A DNA stretch of 64,000 nt, taken from contig ML664161.1 of the NCBI GenBank assembly GCA_007570785.1, positions 8,006,277-8,070,276 on the forward strand, given 5' to 3'. Positions 39,831-52,754 of the stretch are shown in pieces (within the stretch, counting starts at the first letter, position 1; each line of letters opens with the position of its first letter). The notes beneath the pieces are model-generated. The model searched no databases. It saw only the letters and a list, made by a program, of their open reading frames with translations, and was not told where the DNA came from. Made by a program: the position numbers and the translations under genes. The stretch comes from Antilocapra americana. Taxonomy: Eukaryota > Chordata > Mammalia > Artiodactyla > Antilocapridae.

Positions 39831-41443
39831 GACTGAACCTCAGAAAACTGATTTGCCTCATTTGTAAATTTCCAGCATGGGTCTTGCTTCCACAGACTAT
39901 CAATAATTAATTTAACATAAAATCCACACCCAGCTCCTACCATTAAGAAATAAGTAGAGAATTCTATTGATTATTTTTGTCCATATATGTATGTCTGAAG
40001 TAAGCAAGTATTTCATGGGAAATGCTGAAAAAATACTGGGAACAAACATAGATAGAATTATTAAGGAAAACAGAGCTCAATTCGGGGCCCCACACAGGTC
40101 ACCATTTAGAAGGTACCAGATGCTGGATACAGCAATTGCTAGACAGACTAGATCCCTATCCTTATTTTTTCTTTATGGTGCATTTTAACTGTTTAATATG
40201 TATAGAAACAAAGACATAAGATAATTTCACAGAGTGTCAATGCCACGAAGGCAAAGAAATGAGTTGATGTGATAGAGAAAGTCATTGGGGAGGGAGGCAG
40301 TAGCAGTGGCTGCCTGAAAAGTAGCTTTCTTGAGGAGGTAACATGTGCGCTGGGTTCTGAAGGACAAAGACCCAGTCATGAGGAAGCTGAGGAGAGAGTG
40401 TTCTAGATAGAGAGAACTATTTCGATAAAGACCCTGAAGTGAGAGTAAGGTTCTCATGAAATTATTATAGAAATTACATCAGAAGTCAGATTATATGTAC
40501 AAGATGTTTCATGACATAGAAAATACTATTTTACAGTATCAAATATTATTTTTATTAATATGTTAGAATTGTTTCAGGACAAAAGCCAAGATAATGAAAG
40601 ACCTCAAGTCTAAGTCATAGGAAGAGTTAAGCAACTGAGGCTCTAATGCCTGGATACCAGGAGACACAAGTATGTGTCTGGGGGAAGAAGAGAGAAGTCT
40701 TTTGAAGGACTATGTTCTTGCAGAAGAGAATTTTTTAAGTTTTTTTTTTTTTTTAAATAGTTACATGGAATGAGCTATTACATTTCAGGAAGGCAGAATC
40801 TTGGCTCAATATGACAATGAATATTCAAAGAAAGTCACAGGTAAATAGGATGACTGGGAGGGAATGAGTTCCATCCACGTGAGTGGAGGTGATCAAGGGT
40901 AAAACAGACTGCTAGCAGAGGAACGGCTGGGCTAGCTAGCCTATAAGGTAGGTCGTATACCTATAAAGTTTGCACCCTTTGCAAACACACACATAGTTTC
41001 AGTGTCCTCTCTCCACAAGCACTATAACCACTATAACCAACACTGCCTCTTGATCTCATACTTTACAACCTAGAGGAAGTTTTAAGAGAAACCTGAGAGA
41101 TACAGAGGAATCTACCATATTCCTGATTTACACTGTCACTCACTAATAAGGTCTTCACCTCTGCAATCATCAATATATATTTCCAAAGGGCAAATTAAGA
41201 AACAGGATAGATGAACATTCATTTATGAAAACTGTGGCTAAGATTTAGTGGTGTTATAGCGATGAACATTAAACAATTATTTGGACCTATTAAAACAATT
41301 ACTCTATTTTGACAAAAATGTGATGAAATTGGATTTCATCAGGTCCCAATAAATGGCATGCCAATGGACAGCCAAAGTCTCAGCAAGCAGGTATGTAGCC
41401 TTTTCTTGGTTTATTTTTTAATGGGAGCCATAGGCCCAAGAAG

Positions 41444-41568
41444 GAAATGGCAACCCACTCCAGTATTCTTGCCTGGAAAATCCCCATGGACAGAGGACCC
41501 TGGTAGTCTACAGTCCATGGGGTTGCAAAGAGTCAGAAACGACAGAGCAACTTCACTTTTTCACTTTT
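41444..41568 (+). mobile_element. Single-unit Bov-A SINE with perfect TSD
   Basis: A lone Bov-A body without tRNA head runs from GAAATGGCAACCCACTCC to TTCACTTTTTCACTTTT. ATAGGCCCAAGAAG is perfectly repeated at 41430-41443 and 41569-41582. It is followed by an (AAAC)n run at 41597-41619. Confidence 0.95.
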
Positions 41569-41957
41569 ATAGGCCCAAGAAGATGATCTCCTCATTAAAA
41601 ACAAACAAACAAACAAAAACCCTGACAGAGACTCTCTACTCTTCATTATTTATGAATTCTGTCTAGTAAATAAAGCAAAAAACAGATACTGAACTGCCCC
41701 TTGACCACACAGGGCCAAAATGCAAAAGATAAACAAATCTAACCTTCCAAGGACAGAGAGACCAAGTTAGACTTGGGAGTAAAACTAGAAGCTACTTCAA
41801 AAAGCTAAATCTAACTAAATGACCTTTATATAAAATATATTTCCACATCTAGATGTATGTGGCTTCAAAGAAGATATACTCCAAGAAACATTCTCCTAAT
41901 ATCTACATATACTTTTGTTTATTCAATAAAGTATGCTTCTTAAAACACTACTTGTAA

Positions 41958-42286
41958 GGCTTCCCTGGTGGCTCAGTGGTAGAGAATAAGCCTGCCAATG
42001 CAGGAGACATGATCCCTGGTCCAGAAAGATCCCACATGCCATGGAGCACTAAGCCTGTGCACCACAGCCATTGAGCCTGTGCTCCAGAGCCTGGGAGCCA
42101 CAAGCACTTGAGAGCCTGTGTTCTGCAACGAAAGAAGCTACTGAAATGAGAAGCTTGAACACTGCAACTAGAGAGTGGCCCCCCGTTGCTGCAACTAGAG
42201 AAAAGCCCAAGGAGCAATGAAGATCCAACACAGCCAAAAAATAAATAATTAATTTGGGGGGGGGGAGATTCTACATCTTTAAAAAA
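41958..42286 (+). mobile_element. Long CHR-type SINE with TSD
   Basis: The head GGCTTCCCTGGTGGCTCAGT is followed by a long CHR body with CACAGCCATTGAGCCTGTGC, CAACTAGAGAGTGG and CAACACAGCCAAAAAATAAA. ACTACTTGTAA is perfectly repeated at 41947-41957 and 42287-42297. A 10-11 G run lies near the 3' end. Confidence 0.93.
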
Positions 42287-44620
42287 ACTACTTGTAAAGA
42301 AAATTATGTTATGACTCTTTTAGGACAACTTATTAAAAGAAACTTTTGAGAATCTTTCCAGACAAGAAAAGCTACATCCACATCATTGTTCATAAAATTA
42401 TACCTCATTTTATAAAATCTAGGAACAGCAAGAGCTAGAGTTACAAAAATTCAAAGATTTAATATTTAATGTAAAGGAAGTATTTATCATAGAATTTTTG
42501 ATATAGAAATCTGTTCCTAGGGCTATAAAATTTATATTCATGTGTACAGTATTTTTAAAATATACCTATTCCATAAAGGTTAAATATAACCTATAATGTG
42601 AACAATCACTTCCTAATTTATTTCTCTTTAAGTTCATGTATAGTTGAAATCTGGTTTGGCAGTTTTATTAAGCTTTAATCCTTCAGAGTTCAGGGTTACG
42701 GCAGGATTGGATTAGTGACTCGGAAACCCAGGTGTCTCTGTCCTGGAGGGGGTGCCACCTAATGTCATCTGGGTTGCCTAGAAACCCAATCCTTAACTGG
42801 GTATGGAGGTTTAATTCTTCAGATAAATCATTCCAAGTCCCCAAAGTATTTATAGCAACACTCTCACTTCACTATTGCAGAGCAAAGCTGAGGTGCCACA
42901 AAACAACAGAAAGGGGTGGTGCAAGAAACGAAGTCTTCTGTCTGCAAATCCAATGTGATCACCACGGCCAGCTTTGCAGCCTCCCCTCAGCTTAAGAGGG
43001 GCCAAACTTCTGAATCAACCACTAAGAGAAGGGCACCCTTTAGAACAACACTGTTAGCAACTTAGTTGGTGTATTTCTTTCCTCTCTAAAGAGCTGAGAC
43101 CTCTTGCCACTTGTTTTTTTTTCCCCCTCAGGTACCAAAAAAATTAGGGCTAATTTTGGATTTTCCAAACATTCTCAACCTTAGTTGAGAATCCTTGTCT
43201 TGTTATTATCCTCTTGCAGAAGTGTACAGTCCACCTCTTAGATTAGTGGACAAAGCTGTGAATCACCTTCCACACGTGCATTCTACAGGTGGGAAGCACA
43301 GCACGATGGAATGGCACTATAAAAACAACAGCATTATACAGAATTGTTTCTCCATATTGACAGCAAATCAGAAGTAATTTTCTGCCTAAATCAGGGCTTA
43401 ATTCATTAGCTCACATTAATTCACAAGTTCAATCCAATTTCTCGAAATGCAATAACATGATCTTCCAACCTAATTATCTTCACTGAAAGTATTTAAAAGC
43501 ATTTGCCGAGACACCTTTCCTTCTTGTGTCAGACAGGATCAACATCAAGTGAACAGCTGGGGTAGGCTACATTCTTTCTAATTGCAGGGGGTTGACCTTT
43601 TAGGAAATAATCATATTTTTCAAGAGAGAAATTTTCCTGAGTGGACACCAAAGGGTACCACCTGGTAAAAAAAAAAAAAGTTAAAATGTTTGTAATTTAC
43701 ATACACTTAAATATATACACACATATACTTTTGACATTCTGTAGCACTGAAAATATCAGTCTGGCAGACTTCAATAATTTAACCAACTAAGAGACGTTTA
43801 AGATTCAAAAAGAAGGAAATTTTTAACAAATAGAACAAGACAGAGAATTTACAGTTGAAATGCCATCCCATATCACTACCACTCAGGAAAAGTGATAGAT
43901 ATTTCTTTTAAAATCATCATGAGGAAATAGTTGGTCTGTTTTGAAGGCATTTGTTTCAATAGCTCATTCACTAAAACCCCCTGAGTTTTAGTCCAAAAAG
44001 GTAATTTCGATTTTCTTTTGATAATCAGGAGAATCAAGCCACATTTCTAAACAATCACTTTTTTAGGTCATTTACCAGGAGAAAATATCTTTTAAAAGCA
44101 TGTTTAAGGTGAATCTGAAAGCAAAAATTAGTATACGAACAAGAACATTTTATTCCTCAACTCAACCTCAAGTTTAGCTTTTAATTATTTTCTATTTTGT
44201 AACAGTCATTGCTGCCATTAGTCCTGCCTTTGTGAGGCAGCCAGTGTTCTCCTAACATTATTCACTAAACTCATTTAAGTCATGCCCTAGGCCAGTAGCA
44301 AATCTCCTTTTCCAGCTGCGATACTTTAATAGTTTAAATTTCTAAAGTAAATAGCATCATTTGTGCCTTTAAAAACCAGTTCTGGCAGCAATTAACGAAA
44401 CTAAACACTTCAGAGAGCTTCAAGCATGTACCGTTAGAATTCACGCATCAGATATAAGCTCTGTAACATATAATGAATGGAAATGCCCAAACCCCAGAAT
44501 CCAGTTTAGGCAATGGGACTATAGATTCATTTAAAAAGGTGGAGAGTCAATTAACAAGTATATTATTTCATTTTAAATCTGTTATGAGACATGTATGAGT
44601 GAGAACAGACAGTACTGCTA

Positions 44621-44785
<165 letters not shown>

Positions 44786-45849
44786 CTAGCCCTTGTCTTA
44801 ATCATAAGCAAATGCACATTTAAAATTAGCAAATAAATAACAGCTTTGGGGAGGCTCTCATATGTTAATATTAAAGAATATTAAAATTTAATTCAGCTGC
44901 AGCTATGAAATGAGACAAAATCCATTTGTTTCTATTTTACACTTCTATGAGATGTGTTTAAATCAGACAAAAGGAGACAAGACTTTCATGGAAACAATAA
45001 AAAAAAAGAATTAACGCATTTCGTACTGTCAAATGGAAACACACTTGTAGGTATATCAGCATAAAATGAAAAGACACATCAATCCAAGGGGGTTCTAATT
45101 TTTAAGATCTTTCTGTTTGACATTTCTGATCTGCTCGCTGTGTTGAATGAACACTGGCAGTTGAGAGAGGAGCGCTACTATTCTGTGGGGCAGTCATCCA
45201 GCGGTAGTCAAGTTTCCAAGAGAAAATGGAATCCACCTAACTTCCTCTCTCAGAAGGTATTCCTCTGAATTCACCTCCCTTCCCAACAATGTCTGCTTCT
45301 GCAGACAGCCTCCAGTTCTTGCAGGACTTGGAGGGCCCCAGCAGGACCCAGAGGAAACTGGAGAATGACACACACTCTTACCTACGAACAGGTGTCTGCC
45401 AACCCTGAGAGTCAGCTAAATGTTCCCTTGCTCAGTAAATATCCAATAATTGTGTCTATAATTCCTGAATTACCAACCCCAAAAGTCAAAAGAAAAAAAA
45501 AAAATCAAAGCCTATAAAATTCAACTCACAGGCAGAAAGTGACTTTGATCTCTTCTGATTCCTACTTGGAGAGAAATAACTTCTTTAAAGGCCTAGATCA
45601 GGAATCACATGTCCACAGAGGGCAAGCAAGTAACAGAGAGTGAGGTGGGCCACGGAGGCCTGAAGCAAACTGAGGAAGTCATGTCTCCTTTGTAGGTGGA
45701 GGCGGGTGCCTAGCTGGAACCAACTGCTGTCGCTCCAACCTATGAGTACAGTCTTACCAGGTCTAAAAATTTCTTTCTAATGAAATTGAACATTTTGCAT
45801 AATGTGAGACCTCCTCATTTTTAAATGTTAGGCATTAACTCACTTTAAA

Positions 45850-45873
45850 AACACACACACACACACACACACA
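45850..45873. repeat. (AC)n microsatellite
   Basis: About 12 AC units, 1.1 kb upstream of the exon in the gene's direction. Confidence 0.96.
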
Positions 45874-46312
45874 TAAAACAAAACAACAGCAATAAAAAAG
45901 ACTGAGGGACAAATGAAAAAGACTTCAACCTCTGACCTAAAAAGCATTTCCCATCTCCAGTCAACAGGTTTTTGGAGCACTGCCAATGGCATGACAGTGA
46001 CTGAGCGGCAGAGGGGAAAGGTTCAGACAGACCTTTTAGGTTTTTAGACAGACCTTTTTGGATTTTAGGTGCAGGCAGACCTGGGCTGGAACACCAGCTC
46101 TGTCTGGTGTGGCTGCCCAAATCCAAGACCCCCTGGGAGACCAATTCAGTCTCTGAGCAGATAAAACGGGGATGACATCTACCCAGGAGAGTCCTGGGAA
46201 AGAGCAGGCTAGGCCTTAGCACCCACCTGCCCATAGTCAGCAATCTAATATCTAATAGGAATCATTTTTAAACTGAGGAATCCCACACCTCTATAACATT
46301 TAAAGGGAGAAG

Positions 46313-46372
46313 TGGAGAAGATAAATCATTATTTATGGAGAAGATAAATATTATTCATGGAGAAGATAAATG
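46313..46372. repeat. Three-unit minisatellite
   Basis: GGAGAAGATAAAT occurs three times with TATT-containing spacers of near-equal length, about 22-24 bp per unit. Confidence 0.9.
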
Positions 46373-46470
46373 AGTTTAATGTGACAAGTTAGAGTTCATT
46401 AAGGTGACAGCTTTTATTAAGTCAGGCCCAAGAAAAGCACTTTACGATGTGCCTTCAAAGATCCCTCATA

Positions 46471-46773
46471 GGGGGACTTCACCTGTGGTCCACTGCCAAG
46501 GCTCCACACTCCCAATGCAGTGGCCCCGGGTTCGATCCTTGGTCAAGGAACTAGGTCCCATGTGCTGCAACTAAGAGCTCACCTGCTCTGACTAAAAGAT
46601 CTCCCATGTCACAACTGAGACCCAGCACAGCCAAATAAATAAATTTTTTAAAAAATAAGTAAATAAAAGATCTTGAGAACCTCAACTAAAGACCCCACAT
46701 GCCACAACGAACATCGAAGATCCCATGTGCCACAACTAACACCCTGCCAGATAAATAAATAGAAATATTCTTT
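46471..46773 (+). mobile_element. CHR-type SINE with repeated tail
   Basis: GGGGGACTTCACCTGTGGTC, then CCCCGGGTTCGATCCTTGG (A- and B-box-like tRNA-Glu remnant) and CAGCACAGCCAAATAAATAA. The CHR tail text (ATGCCACAACGAACATCGAA, CCATGTGCCACAACTAACAC) appears again after 46660, so the 3' half is present in an expanded or second truncated form. Confidence 0.85.
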
Positions 46774-47360
46774 TAAATCATGCAGTTTTAAAAAATCCCA
46801 CATAGAAAACAAGTTAAGAAGAATAGTAAGACAAAAAAAAACAGTTGAAGCACTCACAAAACTGGAATTAGCATTATCCATTGTTACAAAGCCAGGAAGG
46901 CAAGAAACCCCAATTCAGACCGATGGAGAAGTCCAGAAATTCCATCTCTGCCTCACTTGGTCAAGGAGGTGTGGACAAAGGCAGGACAAAGCGGTGAAAG
47001 GGCCTAGAGCTCTGAGCACGGAGACCCCAGGCTGTCAAGGCCACCTGGGAGGCACCTCAAGATGGGAAAGAAAAACTGTGTTTGTTAAACTACTGGACCA
47101 TTAGAGCAGTAGGTTTTATTACAAATGGAATTAGAAAGAAGTGAGGAAGATGGGGGTGGGGGGAGAGAAGCCCACAAATGGTGGCAGCTGCGGTTTGTCT
47201 CTAAGCTGCGCTTCCCGGTAGTTTGTTTGCTCAGTGGTGTTTCTGCAACAAATTTCAAGAGAGGTTCTACATTTGCTTGAAATATCTCAACTGTGTTTTC
47301 AACGTTCTTTTTTCTTGACGTTAAAAAAAAAAAAAGAATGAAAGAAAGGAGATGTAGGAT

Positions 47361-47811
47361 GAAAGGAAAAGTGAAAGTCACTCAGTCCTGTCTGACTCTG
47401 CAACCCCATATCTGACTCTCTGCAACCCCATACAGTGCATGGAATTCTCCAGGCCAGAATATTGTAGTGGGTAGCCTTTCCCTTCTCCAGGGGATCTTCC
47501 CAACCCAGGGATTAAACCCAGGTCTCCTGCATTGCAGGTGGATTCTTTACCAGCTGAGCCACAAGGGAAGCCCAAGAATACTGGAGTGGGTAGTCTATCC
47601 TCAGTAAGTGTTGAATGAGTGAATGAATGAATGAATGAATGTGTTCATTTATTGAGCCCTTACTACGTGCCAAACACACTTACATGTATTATATGTAACC
47701 CTGGCAAGAACTCTACAAGGTAGACATGATCTTCTTGACCCAGGAATTGAACCAGGGTCTCCTGCATTGCAGGTAGATTCTTTACCAACTGAGATATCGA
47801 GGGAAGCCCCA
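47361..47811 (-). mobile_element. Bov-tA3-type SINE containing a foreign MIR/L2-like block
   Basis: On the complement a tRNA-like head (47811 to about 47734) leads into about 130 bp of older repeat (47601-47733). It then resumes as Bov-tA3 body plus a complete unit (47600 to 47361). AGATGTAGGAT is perfectly repeated at 47350-47360 and 47812-47822, outside the composite. The sister-type copies at 28274 and 60130 lack this block. Confidence 0.85.
47601..47733. mobile_element. MIR/L2-like block inside Bov-tA3
   Basis: It starts TCAGTAAGTGTTGAATGAG with a (GAAT)n run at 47612-47641. It continues TTATTGAGCCCTTACTACGT, GCCAAACACACTTACATGTA and CTCTACAAGGTAGACATGAT, the complement of MIR 3' sequence. 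It replaces the expected CTTCTCCAGGG stretch of the SINE. Confidence 0.75.
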
Positions 47812-48650
47812 AGATGTAGGATAGTGACTACTAACTGCCTTAAGGAGCCTGGGAAGCAGGGGAGGGTGGTGGAAGGGAGGCAGACGCAAAACCAGGGTGC
47901 AGAGTAGGGACACCCTTCTACACCGAGGGGTTGCCCTACCTCACAAACCTCTCCTTGGGACTGGGGTTTAATGGGGAGGTCTCAGGAGGAGCCAAGCAGC
48001 CGACTTCTAGGTTCCTTCCCCTCCTCAACTAGTCCATTCACAGGCTTGTGGCCCCGCCAATCAGATTCAAGAAGACTCAATGCCAGGACTCTCAGTCCAG
48101 AGGCTCGGAGCGGGGGGGCTCTCACATACTCAGGGGGCTCAGAAGCAAAGGTCAGAGGGACTACAGAGTTTGATGGCAACTCGTCTTGGGTAGGCCACTA
48201 AACTGGAAACAATCATCAAGTTAGGGTGGTTCCCCAGGAAACAGACTCCGAGAATGCCTGAGATTTACACAGAGGGAGTTAGTCAGGGTGTGCCTCAGAA
48301 TCAACACCAGTGGGGAGCGAGTGAAGAGGGTCTAGACTGAGCAGATGAAGGAATTAGAGCAACGGGGAGGAATACAGATTCCATCTGCTCCCACAAGTGC
48401 TCTGAAGCCTGGATGACTCTTCAGGATCACCCTACCATGAGGCACGGGGACCTCTGCCTCACCTCCAATCACCAGCCATTGCATGCAGGCTGTCCGCCAG
48501 CCCAGTCCCAGAGGTGACGATCTTGAGTGAAGGGATGGTCTTTCAACCGAGGACAATTCCCAGTATCGCTAGCTGCCTACAGTCCAGCAGGTGGACAGTG
48601 AGCACCTCAGCAGCAGAGAGAAAACACTGGAAGCATTGTGGCTAGAAATG

Positions 48651-48845
48651 AGGCTTCCCTGGTGGCTCAGACGGTAAAGAATCTGCCTACAATGCAGGAG
48701 ACCTGGCTGGGTTCGACCCTGGGTCGGGAAGATCCCCTGGAGAAGGAAATGGCAACCCGCTTCAGTATTCTTGCCTGGAAAATCCCATGAACAGAGAAGT
48801 CCATGGGGTCACAAAGAGTCATATACTACTGAGACTGAGCATGCA
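48651..48845 (+). mobile_element. Bov-tA SINE
   Basis: AGGCTTCCCTGGTGGCTCAG start, body with a small deletion after GAACAGAGAAG, and end near ACTGAGCATGC. Confidence 0.92.
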
Positions 48846-49377
48846 CACATCACATGCATAAGCTCCTATGGTGTCCCAAGCTCTAAAGAAAATTCTAAGG
48901 CCCGATGGTGTAAGCTGTGCCTCAGGTGAGTGGAGAAGACAGCTTGTCAGGATGTGACCATGTACAAAGCAACAAGGAGAAGACTGCGCCTAACGATCAT
49001 GTTACAAAGACAGGAAAGGTAAGAGGCAAGAATCAGCTTAATTCTTCTCCCGTATTTGCTCAGCAGCTCGTAAAGCCGGGATGGGCAGCATGAAAGAAGG
49101 TTACGTATACCGAGGAGAAAAGAGCACACGGTTGACATTTACCGAAGTCAGGAATCTAGGAATCTCTGTTGGCTACATATGCCTTTATTCAGATCGTAAC
49201 CTTTGCTGCAAGGCTGAAAAGAAAATTTAATTCGAAGGTAGAGTAGTTTGCATTATTTCATAATGAACTAGAACAACATATCAAAAGACAAGCTGTTCCA
49301 TGAAAGAAAATGTAACTTTTCAGCAAGTACTAATGAAGGCAGATTTAGTTATTCATTCTAATAAAAATCACAATAAT

Positions 49378-49560
49378 CTCTAACATTTTATGAGCACTTA
49401 TGTGCCAGGTACTATTCTAAGCATTTTCCATGAATAGGTTATTTCATTATCACAACTCTATCAAGTGAATGCTGTTGCTGTCTTCGGTGTCAGAGGAGGA
49501 AACTGAGGCACGGAAAGAGAAAGCATTTAGTCAAGGTTGCACCATTGATGGGTGACTGGT
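49378..49560 (-). mobile_element. MIR SINE
   Basis: TTTATGAGCACTTATGTGCC, AGGTACTATTCTAAGCATTT and GAGGAAACTGAGGCACGGAA are the complement of MIR. Well preserved compared with others here. Confidence 0.82.
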
Positions 49561-50960
49561 CGGACTCCCTGGGCTCTTCACCAGTCAGCACCCCATCTGC
49601 TTAATGGAATCAGAGTTCCCAGCCCTTGATTTAAAACTCACTAGAAGGCAAGTTTCAAAACTGCCCTCTATCTCGGTTTCTCCATCTTTAAAATGGAAAC
49701 AATAGTATCTCCCAGACAGGGTTGTACTATGAAGACACTAAAAGTGTCCAGACTAATTTAGGGCCTAAATAAGATGTCAATAAATATTAACCTCTTTTCC
49801 TTCCTTTCTTTTTCTCTTAAGAAGAGTTCATTTAATAAACAAGGAATATGCCACAGGAAAATTCAGTCTGTGTTTCAAAGATTTTCAACTACTAATAGTA
49901 AAGCCAGTAAAAGAAAGCCAATTGTTTGTTAATCAGGACTACCATGTGCATAACAAACAGGGTCATATATTTATGGACAATATCAGTCTCTTTAGAAATT
50001 AGTGAGACACTTGGGAAGGCATATTTAATTTTAAGGTTTCCTGGGATGCTTGAATAAAATTCTCTCAGCTATCAGCTGATGAAATTCAGGTGGCACTGAC
50101 AAGGTCAAGTCTGATTTCTCAGCAGTGGAGTGATTTAAGATCTAGGAGTTAATTCTCCCAGTCACTGAGTTATACATTAATTCTCCTAGGTCCCCTGAAT
50201 GACACTGGATTTATTGGAACACTAAATAACATATATGGACTAAATCCCAAAGACTGGGAAAGGCAAACCTAAATATATAACTAGGAATGACTACTTCCTT
50301 AGCATCATAAAAGATCATGCATCTTCTTCCCAGTCTTTCCCCATTCTCTGAAAATGAAATCAAGAGGGAAACTGGGAGCATGCAATAGATTCTGGATAAC
50401 CCTTCTCCCAAACCCTTCTCACGGCCATTCTGTGACTGGTCTTTCACTTGAGGTCACCAGTTCTGTGGCAGGGTGAAAATAAACCCCCACAGAATACAGA
50501 CAACTGATAGGGCTCCTAGAATGACTGTCTACCCCCAGATTCCCTACTGACAACTGCCAAAAGACTGTGCTTACTCTAAACTAAAAGACCAAAATGTTAT
50601 TTCTCTTAGAACCATATTTAGCAGCTGTTTTGTTCGGTTCCAGCCCTAACTGACAAGCATATGCTTACAAAAGCAAAACAGAACAAAGAAAACAGGAACA
50701 GTAGGAGAACTCTCCATATCTATCGTGAGCCTTCAGGCTTCTCAGCACCATCACTATTCCAAAGTAAGCAGAGCACTGGGAATCGCTGTGCTGATGCACC
50801 AGCACCTCCAGTCCTAGTCTGCGAAGCGCAGGCAGCCGGACAAGGTCCCTCCAATCATTTCCCACTGACCGTCCCTTCTAATGTGAGCGTCTGAGAAGCG
50901 AAAGGTCTTGCCTTCCATAGTGAGGTTCATTCATTCCCTGGGTGCGAGCCGCACCCTCCA

Positions 50961-51177
50961 GTGCAATGCGGGCATGTTAGTTGTGTCCAACTCTTTGTGA
51001 CCCCCATGGATCACAGCCCACCAGGATCCTCTGTCCATGGAATTTTCCAGGCAAGAATAGTGGAGTGGGTTGCCATTTCCTACTCCAGAGGATCTTCCCA
51101 ACCCAGAGATCTAACCCACATCTCTGGCTTGTCTTGCATTGACAGACGGGTTCTTTACCACTAGGGCCAGCTGGGAA
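50961..51177 (-). mobile_element. Bov-tA SINE with perfect TSD
   Basis: The complement has a Bov-tA head ending in CCCAGCTGGCCCTAGTGG and a full body. GCCGCACCCTCCA is perfectly repeated at 50948-50960 and 51178-51190. Confidence 0.95.
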
Positions 51178-51544
51178 GCCGCACCCTCCACACCCACCTA
51201 ATGTCAGAAGTGGAAGCAGGTGGTACACTGGCCCTGCCTCTCGATGCTTCCGGTCCGATGAAGAAATAGACATGAGCACATTAACCTCACATACACAGTC
51301 ATTAAATTACGATGACAAGTGACATGCAGGAAAGAGACAAGGTGCTCCCAGAGTAGATCCCTGGAAGATCTACAATATAGCTCAGATCTCCTCATTAACA
51401 TACTGCCCAAGCCATGGCTCTCAAAAGCGACAGATAACTCAGGTTAAAAAATTATATATATATCTATAAAATAACATAAAACACTGGTTGCTGAATTTTC
51501 TCACTTGATCATCTATATAAACTATGCAGAGCTATCAGAGGGTT

Positions 51545-51665
51545 GGTGTAAAAAAAGTTAAGTTTCAAGTCGAGATTCTGCTCCACTAGTGTTATGTGAC
51601 CACTCGTATTCTAGTTTACCCATCTGTAAAATGGGATGATCCCGCTTGGCCTGTGGTCTTTGCAA
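51545..51665 (+). mobile_element. MIR SINE fragment
   Basis: GAGATTCTGCTCCACTAGTG, TTATGTGACCACTCG and CATCTGTAAAATGGGATGAT follow MIR sense order. GC-rich DNA adjoins it on the right. Confidence 0.6.
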
Positions 51666-52094
51666 GGCTGTGTCCCATACAAGCTGGGCACCTCCTGAGC
51701 AGCACGTGTCCCTGGTTGTCCTGTGGGAAGGGTGGTGCAGGGGCAGGCCGAGTCGATGATGCCAGCTGCCCCTACAGCTGCGCTTGGCTGGACGGTATTG
51801 GTGTTTGGACGTGTCAGATTTCAAGGGACACTGTCCTCGATGGTGGTAGCTGTTAGCCCCTGGGTCGGGTGGACCAGAGCCTCTCCACTTCCTGTTCCGG
51901 TCCCAGGTCCACCTGCTGCTCAGCGGCCAGAGGCAGTTTACCAGCTTCCCCCATGCCCGCTACTGCTGCCCTGCTCCAAGCAGGACTCAGCAGCTCCAGC
52001 CTGTCCCCAAGAAGGCAGCCTTTAGAATGAAAACTGCACCCCAGCTCCTCGGATTAATGGGGGGGACACCTTAGCTATGACAGTCGTTATTGCT

Positions 52095-52235
52095 GTCCCT
52101 GGGATAGACAATGGCCTAAATGCTTTATATACATTTTCCTATTTAATCTTCATTGCAACTGTAGCAAGTAGATATTACTAACCCCAATTTTCCGATGATG
52201 AAACAAAGCCTTTAGGAATTAAGTTGCTCAAGGTT
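52095..52235 (-). mobile_element. MIR SINE fragment
   Basis: AATGCTTTATATACATTTTC, TATTTAATCTTCATTGCAAC and ATGATGAAACAAAGCC are the complement of the MIR 3' half. Confidence 0.65.
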
Positions 52236-52340
52236 AGTTTATGGTGGAGAGAGCAGCCAAGACCAGACCGTAAAGGAAGGATAAAAAATACCCTCCATGA
52301 GGATTGTTCTAAGGATGAGAAAACATTTAGCACAATGCAT

Positions 52341-52580
52341 AGTGCGTGCTTGCGCGGTAAGTTGCATCAGTCCTGTCCGGCTCTTTGTGACCCCATGGGC
52401 TAGCCCGCCAGGCTCCTCTGTCCATGGGACTCTCCAGGCAAGAATACTGGAGTGGGTTGCCATGCCCTCCTCGAGGGGATCTTCCTGACCCAGGGATCGA
52501 ACCCACATCTCTTATGTCTCCTGCAGCAGCAGACGGGTTCTTTACCACTAGCGCCACCTGGGACACACGATACCGACGCC
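52341..52580 (-). mobile_element. Bov-tA SINE with TSD
   Basis: The complement starts TCCCAGGTGGCGCTAGTGG. CACAATGCAT is repeated at 52331-52340 and 52581-52590. A short non-SINE piece (about 52564-52580) lies before the right copy. Confidence 0.9.
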
Positions 52581-52754
52581 CACAATGCATGGCAGTGCTT
52601 AACAAAAATAAGCTACTACTATCACTGCTGTTGGCACTGGCATCATTAAGAGCTGCCCAAGATGACAGCATTGTCAGTAGCAGAAGCAGGGGATAGTTGA
52701 GCTACAAAGAATACTGACCACCTGAAGTGAACAAATTAATTGACAGTAAGAGGC

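Noticed and set aside
45845..46243. ORF of 132 codons, minus strand
   Set aside because: It ends in the AC microsatellite (Val-Cys repeats) and has no recognisable domain. It is most likely chance in intron 1.
51596..52025. GC-rich overlapping ORFs that could be an exon or CpG island
   Set aside because: The CpG count is well below that expected for an island, no splice pair frames a homologous peptide, and the left end is a MIR.
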